Below, piece after piece: positions 1-9,580 of a DNA stretch of 64,000 nucleotides. The notes below the pieces were generated by a model that saw only the letters and a program-made list of their open reading frames with translations, was not told where the DNA came from and searched no databases. The position numbers and the translations under genes are program-made. The stretch's first letter is position 1. Each line of letters opens with the position of its first letter. This DNA comes from Adineta vaga (Eukaryota > Rotifera). The stretch is from the NCBI GenBank assembly GCA_021613535.1, contig CP075496.1, positions 3,100,001 to 3,164,000 on the forward strand, read 5' to 3'.

Positions 1-1470
1 AAATCTTTTTTTTTTCAATACAATTTCATACAACTTGTAGCATAGAAATAGAGTATCATCTTCTATATTCTATGAATGAATATATATGTATGAATGAATA
101 TATATGTATGTATCAAAGGTTTAAACTATCTCAAAGATGAACAAATATTCAATATTAAAAGTGAAGAAAAATCGATTTGTAAACTTATATACTTATATGA
201 ATAAAAAAATATCATTTTCAATTTTCTAAAGCATATAAAAGGAAAGAAAATACGTAGGGTGAATGAGAGTGAGAATGAAAATCAAAGGTTTAATCTTTTC
301 GTAGATCAGTATATCTATATAGAGAGTTGAATACTTGATGAATATAGATGGACATGTATAACGAATATTTATCTTGATTGATTTTGATATAGAAAACGAA
401 AATCAAATAAATCTTAACATTGAAATATAAAATATTATATTTATTCTTATGAAAATAACAATTAGAAAATATGCTTGAATATGAAATGCATGAAGATTTA
501 TAGAAAAACATATATATTTTATCATAAAATAGAAAATAGTAGTTTTATGATTGATTTTTATAGAAGAATAAATCACGCTAACAAATACAATCATTCTATA
601 CTTGAGATCTATATATGTAATCATCTAGAAGATGTATGTGATCATGAAATAAGAATGAAGAAAGATTTTCTCGATCGTACGTATATATGTATGTGTGATG
701 ATATAAACACGTAGAAGTATGAAATATTTCGAATGCAGGATATATATGGGCAAAAGAAAGAAATTGAATAAGAAAAAAAGCAAACGAATGAAGAAAATTT
801 GATTCGAGTATTTTATTCATCTATCGAACAAATGAAATAAGAATATTTCATTGCATGACATCTATAATGAGCAGTAGAATAAAACAAAATCGATGATTTG
901 ACGTTCACAGTTTGATCTGTTTGAAAAATTAAATCATATTAAAAACGAAGAATGAGAGAAAGAAAATGATGGCATAAAAGAACGTTAAGAAACAAGATTC
1001 TATTGAAGAAGTTATATATAAATAACGAATGAAAGAAAATCAAAAGAGATATATATAATGTGCGAACAAAAAAAGAAGAAGAAAATTTCGAAAAACAAAC
1101 TAATTCTTGACTATATGATTATGTTTTCTTTACTTTTACTTATTTAATGATAAGAAGAGAACGACTTCTAATATCTGTCATATGTATAAAATCTAGATAG
1201 ATATACATATTCTAACACAACAAGATATATCATTTTATTCAAAGTATACAATTGAAACAAATCAATCAGCTTATTGATGAAAACTGATTTAGTAAATACG
1301 TTGCTTTAACTTTATGTTCTATATGATAATGTTGATTGAAAGGAGAAAAAAAAAGGAATAGTAAAATGTAGAAAAATGAACAGACAAATCAATTGACTCA
1401 ATTTGATATTGTATATGACAATGAAAGAGAGAGAGAGAGAGAGAAGAAAAAGAAAAAAAAAGCTGAATAA
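1..1470 (+). other. rDNA intergenic spacer, distal part (unit 1)
   Basis: AT-rich spacer DNA without a credible gene. It matches 16319-17780 almost base for base and its first ~635 bases match 32607-33241, which defines the rDNA repeat period. The small open frames here are low-complexity chance frames. The last ~200 bases (about 1260-1470) already carry degenerate copies of the ~80-bp spacer subrepeat, with cores like 'aaatcaattgact', and a GA-rich run at 1424-1444. Confidence 0.85.
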
Positions 1471-1481
1471 GTAAATCGATT

Positions 1482-3155
1482 TTTTTTGGATTCAAAGCCT
1501 TTTATTTGAAATGAAAGAGGTGTTACAATTTAAACAGGACATAACCGAGAACAGAAACAACCGAAAATAATCTAAGGCCGGAGAGAAGAGAAATAGAGAC
1601 GCATGACAATGTCTTATGTCTCTGATAAATCACAGTAGTTGAATGTTGCTGTTTTATCGACATTTTTGGTCAACTCAGCTTGTGATGTACTACAGTATTT
1701 AATATCTGACGTTTCATGGTTTTGTATAATGGATGAAATAATTTGTGTTATTTACAAGAAATGAATAAGCCATTTTGTTGCTTATTCTTGTACTGTATAG
1801 TAAGATGGATGTTATTGTATTTTCTAACGATAATCATCGTTGATAATAATATTATAATTTGATTCAGTTCCATATTTAATATGAACTTGAATCGAGTGGA
1901 CGTTGTTTGGGGGTTCATTTTTTTGTGTTAATGTGGGAGCATATGTCATATCACTCTAATTTGAACTCGTATAGTTGATATTCGACAATAATGACTATAG
2001 TTGTTAATATACTGTCCTAGTCGATGTTGTTTCATATTTGACTAAGTATCTCTTCAAGATGCTTTTTCAGTGTGCTGTCATTGTTTGCCGTTGCTGTTTG
2101 AATGGATTGTTTCAGCAGTGTTGTTGCATACTCTTTGATTTTTGGTATGTTCGATTTTTGATGAATATAATTAACCGACGTATAGATTGGTAAACCAAGT
2201 GTAGCACGTATTGCTTTGTTTTGGATGATTTGTAACCGTTCCCATACTTTGTCACTTGCAGTGAGTAGTACAGGATAACCATACGTAATTATTGTTCTTG
2301 TAATAGCTTTGAAAATATTTATCATCGTCTTTTCGTTTGGTTCTTTGGCTGCTTTTGATAAATATCTTAATAGACTAATTCTTGCAGCCAGCTTCGTTTC
2401 GATGTGACGAAGATGATTTCTCCATTTTAATTGTTTATCGATGATTACACCCAAATATCTTGTTGCATCAAGCGGTTTAATATTAACATTATCGACTTTA
2501 ACTACCACAGGATGTTTGTATTTCTTCTTTGGATGTATTGTGAAGTGTATCATCTCTGTCTTTGTTGGTTGTAGTTTTAATTTCCATGATTTACACCAGC
2601 TTTCGAAAGCGTCTATGGATTTTTGAAGTCTATTATTTAAGCAAGACATTCTGTTTGATGAAGTCCATAATGCTGTATCGTCGGCGAATAAACCATGTTC
2701 AGTATATTGTGGTAAACCATTCATCGAGTCTGCTGTATATATAATGTATAATAGTGGCGATAAAGGAGACCCTTGTGGTGTTCCACTTTGTAATTTAAAT
2801 GGACGTGATAATATATTTTCTAATTCTATTGCAGCTGTTCTATTGTCGAGGAAAGAAATAAGGTAATTGATGATGTATTGTGGAAGACGAAGATCATAAA
2901 GTTTGTAGATTAGACCATCATGCCATACAGAGTCAAAGGCTGCCTTGATGTCGAAGAAGATAACAGCTGAATGTCGTCTTCGTTCTAATCGATGCAGTTG
3001 TCCCTTTGCATAGCGTTCAAGCCTAACTGTATTGCACATTGTGCTCTTCTTTGAACGAAAGCCAGCTCGATGTTCTGGTAGAATATTTCTTCGTTCTATT
3101 TCGAGCATCAGTCGTTGTTTTATGATCTTTTCGAGCAGTTTTCCTAAGCAGCTAG
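1482..3155 (-). mobile_element. 5'-truncated non-LTR retrotransposon (Jockey/I type) in the spacer, unit 1
   Basis: A LINE fragment lies antisense to the rRNA genes. On the - strand it begins inside the reverse transcriptase domain, runs through the rest of the ORF and a ~550-bp 3' UTR, and ends in AATAAA followed about 20 nt later by a run of A (T-run at 1480-1487 on +). The 11-bp sequence gtaaatcgatt flanks it at 1471-1481 and 3156-3166, as expected of a target-site duplication. Because the insertion lies in a subrepeat array, the same word could also occur by repetition. The 5' truncation and A-tail are typical of target-primed reverse transcription. The same insertion is in unit 2, so it spread with the rDNA unit. 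Confidence 0.8.
2032..3153 (-). pseudogene. Reverse transcriptase C-terminal fragment of the spacer LINE (unit 1)
   Basis: An open frame of about 373 codons with no stop. It starts at the element's truncated 5' end with SCLGKLLEKII, the usual start of the RT domain in Jockey/I-group LINEs. RT motifs follow: FDIKAAFDSVWHDG (motif A, catalytic D), GTPQGSPLSPLLY (motif B) and FADDTALW (motif C, catalytic DD), then a thumb region. The endonuclease and ORF1 are missing through 5' truncation, so it cannot be an autonomous element. The first ATG (3108) is internal to RT and need not be used. The unit 2 copy differs by a 3-bp indel just after motif C and a few substitutions, and its frame is also open. 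Confidence 0.8.
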
Positions 3156-3840
3156 GTAAATCGATTGACTAGGTTTTATATATAATATGCAATTGAAGAG
3201 AAAAAAAAGGATTTAACTGAGTACAAGAAAACAAACTAGTTAATAGATTGAGTCGATTTTATATGTAATATGAAGTTGAAAACACGTAAATGAAATGAAT
3301 ACATATAAACGAATGAATTAGTAAATAGGTTGATTTTACTATATATTATATATGAAGATGAAGATGAAGTAAAAAAAATAGCTTACTAACCAAGTATGAA
3401 TCAGCAAATGGATTGACTAGGTTTTATACAGAATATGACGTTGAAGGAAAGAAAAAGAAATGGGTGAAAATGCAAAGACGAATAAGCAAATTGGTCGACT
3501 CTTTTTCATATATAATATAAGAAACGATAGAGGAAAGCAAAAGAAGATGTAAGTGAGGGTGTATAGACGCGAAGACGAAGGAACGAACAAGTCGGTCGAT
3601 AAGTCTTCATATATATATATATATAGTATATAGTGACAGGAAAGAAGAAGAAATAAGCGAATCGATTGACTCGAAGTCATATCATATATGAAGTTGATAC
3701 AATGAAATAGCTGAATAGAAAACGGATTTGGTAAATCGATTGACTCCACTTCGTATTACATATGGAGTTGATACAACGACGTAGGTGAATGAAAAAATGA
3801 ATAAGCAGATGGATTGACGTATTTCTCAGTTATATATGAA
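3156..3840 (+). repeat. Degenerate ~80-bp spacer subrepeats upstream of 18S (unit 1)
   Basis: About nine diverged tandem copies. Each has a core like 'taaatcgattgactaggt', then an AT-rich 'tatataatatgaagttga' part and an A/G-rich tail. Cores begin near 3157, 3240, 3321, 3404, 3487, 3593, 3658, 3732 and 3807, a spacing of mostly 74-83 bp. In other animals, repeats in this position upstream of the pre-rRNA promoter act as Pol I enhancers or spacer promoters; that role is inferred here only from position. A TA microsatellite at about 3609-3626 is longer than in unit 2. Confidence 0.7.
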
Positions 3841-4425
3841 GCAAACTCGTAGTACGCGATTCCGATATAACAATTTTTGTACAGATTCGACTGACACAAG
3901 AATGGTCTAGTTTCTCGAGGATGATGTTGTGATGAAGCGATGGTTCGGCTAGTATGACTGTGTTGATACAGTTGTTTAGCAGTATGAAATAAATTGTATA
4001 TGATGAAAAAAAAAGTTTGTCGAAGCTGCTTCGTCAACTTTTCACATGATCATATACAAATATCATATAAAAAAACGAACTAATTGCAAACAAAATGCAT
4101 CACGAATGGCAAAGAAGTGAATGCGGTTGAAAATGTTTCAACTTACGCACACACATATATAAACTAACATCTTGTTGATCAGTTTTCAATAATTGGTCAT
4201 ATGTTGATAGTTTGGGCTTGAATGCTTGTAAATGAGTTGCATTAAAAACAGGAATGAATTTATTCCTATGATGTGGGTTGGTTTTGTTTCGTCTCGATGA
4301 AACAACGAATATAAATGTAATATTTATATTATAAACACTGGTCATAATGAAGTGATTTCATTTGACTTGTTGTGAAAAAAAGCATATACATATCTTCTTG
4401 TATATGCATATATATATAACGAAGC
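3841..4425 (+). promoter_or_regulatory. Probable Pol I promoter and 5' external transcribed spacer (unit 1)
   Basis: The stretch between the last subrepeat and the 18S 5' end should hold the pre-rRNA start site and 5' ETS. No motif marks the start site, since animal Pol I promoters are not conserved in sequence. Visible structure: a short palindrome 'cgaagctgcttcg' at about 4020-4032 and a hairpin just before 18S. It is strongly conserved in unit 2. Confidence 0.45.
4382..4407 (+). other. Perfect 9-bp hairpin just upstream of 18S (5' ETS), unit 1
   Basis: The arms gcatataca and tgtatatgc are exact inverted repeats around an 8-nt loop, ending about 18 nt before the 18S start. Position suggests a pre-rRNA processing structure, which is inference. 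The identical hairpin is at 20680-20705. Confidence 0.5.
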
Positions 4426-6057
4426 TTTCCGATTGATCTTGTCGGTGGCTTTCCTTTGTCTTGAAGATTAAGCCATGCATGTCTAAGTATGAACTGGTTT
4501 AAGGTGAAACTGCGTACGGCTCATTACATCAGCTATAACTTTCTTTGATCATAAATTCTAAATGGAATAACCGAGGAAAAGCCTGGGCTAATACATGCGA
4601 CAATTCCGGTAGTAATATCGGAATGCTTTTATTAGATCAAAACCTTCTAGTTCTTTAACCGGAACTGTTTGTTGGTGACTCTAAATAACTTTGTGTTGAT
4701 CGTATGACCTTTGTGTCGACGACATATCTTTCAAGTGTCTGACTTATCAACTTTAGACGGTACATTATATGTCTACCGTGGTTGTAACGAGTACAGAGAA
4801 TCAGGGTTTGGTTCTGGAGAGGCCGCCTGAGAAACGGCGACCACTTCCAAGGAAGGCAGCAGGCGCGCAAATTACCCACTCTCAAAACGAGGAGGTAGTG
4901 AAGAGAAATAACGATGTTAGTCTTATTTAGGCTGACAATCGGAATGGGAACACTGTAAACAGGTTATCGATTAACAATTGGAGGGCAAGTCTGGTGCCAG
5001 CAGCCGCGGTAATTCCAGCTCCAATAAGGAAAACTAAAGTTGCTGTGTTTAAAAAGCTCGTAGTTGAATTTCGGGTATTTGTTGCTAGCTGGTCTAACTG
5101 GCCATGTTGGTTAACAGATCCTCATTTGCTGGACGGCTGGCGATGATCTTTATCGATTGTCGTCAGTTGCCAGAACGTTTACTTTGAGAAAATTAGAGTG
5201 CTAAAAGCAGGCTTTCGCCTATATATATTGCATGGAATAATGAAATAAGATCTCGATTTTATTTCGTTGGTTTTAGAAATTGAGATAATGATTAATAGGA
5301 TCAGAGGGGGGCGTACGTACTGTGGTGTGAGAGGTGAAATTCTTGGATCGCCACAGGACGAACAGCAGCGAAGGCGTTCGCCAAGAATGTTTTCATTAAT
5401 CAAGAACGAAAGTTTGAGGTTCGAAGACGATTAGATACCGTCCTAGTTCAAACCATAAACGTTGCCAACTGTCTTTTAGATGCGGTTATTTATATGACTC
5501 ATCTGGCGGATCTCGAGAAATCTAAGTTTTTAGGTTCCGGGGAAGTATGGTTGCAAAGCTGAAACTTAAAAGAATTGACGGAAGGACACACAAGAAGTGG
5601 AGCCTGTGGCCTAATTTGACTCAACACGGGAAACCTTACTCGGCCAGGACACTTTTAGGATTGACAGATTGAGAGCTCTTTCTTGATTAGGTGGGTGGTG
5701 GTGCATGGTCGTTCGTAGTTCGTGGAGCGATTTGTCTGATTAATTTCGATAACGAACGAGACTCCGGCTTACTAAATAGTCTAAAGTTCGAAGGGACTTT
5801 TCAAGACTTCTTAGCAGGATAAGTGGCACTTTTTAAGCCACACGAAATGGAGCAATAACAGGTCTGTGATGCCCTTAGATGTCCGAGGCTGCACGCGCGC
5901 TACACTGGAGAGTTCAGAATGTTTCTTCCTACTTCGACAGAAGTGGGTAACCATGAAATTCTCTTCGTGACTGGGATCGGAGCTTGCAATTATTCTCCGT
6001 CAACGAGGAATTCCTAGTAAGCACTATTTCATCAGAATGTGCTGATTATGTCCCTGT

Positions 6058-6092
<35 letters not shown>

Positions 6093-6238
6093 AATGTTTT
6101 AGTGAGATCTTCGGCTTGGTTTTCCGAGCGGCTCTCGGGTCGTTCGGTTTTTATCGAAAAGATGCTCAAACTGGATCATTTAGAGGAAGTAAAAGTCGTA
6201 ACAAGGTATTCGTAGGTGAACCTGCGTATGGATCATTA
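4426..6238 (+). rRNA. 18S rRNA (unit 1)
   Basis: Small-subunit rRNA of the cytoplasmic ribosome, about 1813 nt, a normal animal length. Landmarks: 'aagattaagccatgcatg' near the 5' end, the 530 loop 'gccagcagccgcggtaatt' near 4997, 'aaacttaaaagaattgacgg' near 5563, 'acaccgcccgtcgctacta' near 6067, and 'aggtgaacctgcgtatggat' at the 3' end. Ends were placed by analogy and may be off by a few bases. The 5' end is unusual: the near-universal CTGGTTGATCCTGCCAG is changed at five positions, but the helix is kept (see findings). Unit 2 has one extra G near 21841. Confidence 0.95.
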
Positions 6239-6458
6239 CCGTTCTATGATTGATTTCCAATCATAAACAAAACTTCTAACTTCGCACGATCATCATACAT
6301 ATTACATGTGTGATGATTGTGTCGCACCATTATGTAACTAACAAGTCATAGTATATTCAAAACTGTGACTTGTTTCAAACTTTTCCATTCAACAAATCAT
6401 TGTTGTTTGTCATTGAATATGAATCGAATTGTATACATATACAGAAACAAAAAAAAAT
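6239..6458 (+). other. ITS1 (unit 1)
   Basis: AT-rich internal transcribed spacer of about 220 bp between 18S and 5.8S. It contains an inverted repeat (gatcatcataca / tgtgatgatt) near 6290-6320. Removed during rRNA maturation. Confidence 0.85.
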
Positions 6459-6615
6459 AATTCTGTACGGTGGATCACTCGGCTCGTTATTCGATGAAGA
6501 GCGCAGCAAAGTGCGAGAAAGCAATGCGAATTGCAGGACACATTGAGCATGAATAACTCGAACGCATCTAGCAGCCAAGACATTAGTCGAGGCTAAATTT
6601 GCTTCAGTCTTGTTT
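6459..6615 (+). rRNA. 5.8S rRNA (unit 1)
   Basis: About 157 nt. Recognised by 'cggtggatcactcggctcg', 'cgatgaagagcgcagc' and 'gcgaattgcaggacacattg', all hallmark 5.8S segments. It pairs with the 5' end of 28S in the large subunit. The exact 3' end is uncertain by several bases. Identical copy at 22758-22914. Confidence 0.92.
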
Positions 6616-6908
6616 ACATAACATCAAATTCATTTATTTTCTAAATGAATTGCTGGCAAGTTCGATAATATTACTTTATCTAGCTTGCAAGACATATATA
6701 ACATATATCATTATATAGATTTCTATATAATGTTGTATACGTATAAAACGGAGTTATACACATACACAAATGAATTTTATTGTGTGAACTGTCATAACAT
6801 GAGAAATCTTTATCATATCCATGTTACTGATAATCAACATGCAATCGAATGACTTTGTAACATAAATATGTGTGTAATATATACTTATCCATTTATTTTC
6901 ACATTTCA
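6616..6908 (+). other. ITS2 (unit 1)
   Basis: AT-rich spacer of about 290 bp between 5.8S and 28S, with TA-rich inverted repeats near 6690-6740. Excised during rRNA maturation. Confidence 0.85.
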
Positions 6909-7248
6909 AGCTGAAGTCAAATTAGAATACTTGCTGAACTTAAGCATATTAATAAGCAAAGGAAAAGAAATCAACTGAGATTGCCTTAGTAATGGCGAAT
7001 GAACCGGCAAAAGCTCATTGCTGAAGCGTGTTAGATTTACTTCTGACATGCATTGTAGCATTTGGGGTAACTACTGTATGGTGCCTGTTCGTGTGAGTTC
7101 CTTTGATCAGGGCTTTAACCATAGAAGGTGCTAGTCCTATAATCACGAATAGTTCTGTGCCGTACATTGTCTACCTTTCGAGTAGCGTAGTTTGAGATTG
7201 CTACGCCAACGTGGGACGTAAACTTGTTCCAAAGCTAAATATTATAAC

Positions 7249-7299
<51 letters not shown>

Positions 7300-9501
7300 G
7301 AGAGAGTTAAATAGTACGTAAAACCGTACAGAAGAAAACGAATGGCCGCATTCATCAGATTACTTTGGATTCAATTCGATTTCTATATGATGGTAATACA
7401 TGTTGATTTGGAACTTCAACAGTCCATTGATATGTTCTTGCCTAGAATCGGATGCATTTTCAAAGTATTAACTGAACCTGGATCTATAACATTACAGCTA
7501 GTCGAATCAGTCTATTTTGGTAGCGACTTTTAGTCGTGTTAAAAATATGACTTGCATAAATAACAAATTCGACTTGGCGTTATAGGTAAACTGACGTGTT
7601 CTTTGATTTCAGTACTTTCGAGTACGGCACGCCATGAGCATTGTTTGTGTTACATGAGTAACTAATATCTAAACAATATTAGTTTTATTCATTGTCAATG
7701 CCTAATGTTTTGTGGCTGTCAATGAAATCGGCAAGTCAACAGGAGTTTTGAATGCCGAGTTATTCGACCCGTCTTGAAACACGGTCTAAGGAGTTCACTG
7801 CATGTGCAAGAGTTCGGCTGTATGAAAAGCCTTGCTCGTAATGAAAGTAAAGAACATTCTTGCAATGTTTGAAGTGTGATTTCTGTCATCTGGTGCAAAT
7901 CATGACAATGAACGCAACACTGACAGGTTCTATTGCCGCTGGCAAAGAGCTTAGTAAGAGTATATGCAATGAGACCCGAAAGATGGTGAACTTAACGTGT
8001 GTAGAATGAAGCCAGGGGAAACCCTGGTGGAAGTTCGTAGCGGTTCTGACGTGCAAATCGATCGTCAAACATGCGTTAAGGGGCGAAAGACTAATCGAAC
8101 CATCTAGTAGCTGGTTCCGTCCGAAGTTTCCCTCAGGATAGCTGGCATTCAATTTTCACAGTTATATCCGGTAAAGCGAATGTTTAGAGGCATTGGGCGT
8201 AAAATACGCTCAACCTATTGACAAACTTTAAATGGGTATGAAGTTCATTTTTCTACTTCATTGAGAATGAACAGCGAATGTGAGTGCCAAGTGGGCCATT
8301 TTTGGTAAGCAGAACTGGCGCTGTTGGATGCACAAAACGTCAAGATAAAGAGCCAGATGGTCTCGCTCATCAGATACCATAAAAGGTGTTGGTCGATATA
8401 GACAGCAGGACGGTGGCCATGGAAGTCGGAATCCGTTAAGGAGTGTGTAACAACTCACCTGCCGAATCGACTAGTCCTAAAAATGGATGGCGCTCGAGCG
8501 AGCCTCTTATACTTGACTGTTACGATACAACAAGCCATTAACGGACATCATGTCGTAACAAGTAGGACGGTTGATATGGTTGCGTCGAAGGCTAACACGT
8601 GAGTGTGGCTTGAGCAGTCATATGTACAGATCTTAGTGGTAGTAGCAACTATTCAAATGAGAACTTTGAAGACTGACGTGGAGAAAGGTTCCATGTGAAC
8701 AGCTATTGGACATGGGTCAGTCAGTCCTAAGATGCGCTCGAAAGAGGGTTCCGAACGAGGAATATCTATATTCATATCATATTTATATTCCATCAAATCG
8801 AAAGGGAAACAAGTTAATATTCTTGTACTAAGTGTCGGAGATTGTTTGATTTCGTGTCAAACATATGTGGTAACACAAACAAGCTCAAATACATCACAAG
8901 TGGTCCTGGAAAGAGTTTTCTCTTCTTTGTTACTTCATCAGACGACCCTGGAATCAGTTCAACTGGAGATAGGGTTCAAATGAAGGTAAAGAGTAGCCGT
9001 TCTTGCTACTTCCTCGGTGCATCATTTGTGATCCTTGAAAATTTGAGCGAGATATTCAATTTCGCACTTATCTGTACTCTAAACCGCATCAGGTCTCCAA
9101 GGTGAAAAGCCTCTAGTCAATTAGAACAAGGTAGCACAAGGGAAGTCGGCAAAATCGATCGGCAACTTCGGGATAACGATTGGCTCTAAGTGCTAGGGTG
9201 TTCGGGCTTGATGATAAAGCAGTAGACTTGCTATTGGAGCTGAGCTTTCGGATGCAGCAATGTGTCTGATCGTTCGGACTAGTGGCTTGTCTTGCTGTGG
9301 AATCGTTTTGCTACGGTATGCGGTTCGCTTGCGGGCCGTATTACTTCGGACATCGTTTAATAGCAAACTTAGAACTCGCTGCGTCTAGGGGAATCCGACT
9401 GTCTAATTAAAACAGAGCTTTGCGATTGGCCGGAAAACTTGGTGTTGACGCAAAGTGATTTCTGCCCAGTGCTCTGAATGTTAACGTGAAGAAATTCAAA
9501 T

Positions 9502-9539
<38 letters not shown>

Positions 9540-9541
9540 CT

Positions 9542-9576
<35 letters not shown>

Positions 9577-9580
9577 ATGA
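6909..9580 (+). rRNA. 28S rRNA, 5' segment, interrupted by R4-type element (unit 1)
   Basis: Begins with 'gctgaagtcaaattagaat' and 'gctgaacttaagcatatta' and continues through 'taccgtgagggaaagttg' and 'gcgcgggtaaacggcggg'. It is broken after 'agtgacgcatga' (9569-9580) by a retrotransposon. This left junction lacks a GC pair present in unit 2 (agtgacgcgcatga). An interrupted 28S gene of this kind is normally not productively processed. At 9540-9541 the near-universal TTAAGG reads TTCTGG (see findings). Confidence 0.95.

Noticed and set aside
290-820. Short open frames in the spacer, repeated at 16608-17135 and 32896-33296
   Set aside because: Low-complexity AT-rich translation (Ile, Tyr, Phe, Lys) with no domain. 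The frames repeat only because the spacer repeats.
4655-8458. Many open frames inside 18S and 28S (for example 4655-4885, 5179-5403, 5984-6253, 7886-8152, 8258-8458)
   Set aside because: They are rRNA read as protein. The rRNA identity is certain and the frames recur identically in unit 2.
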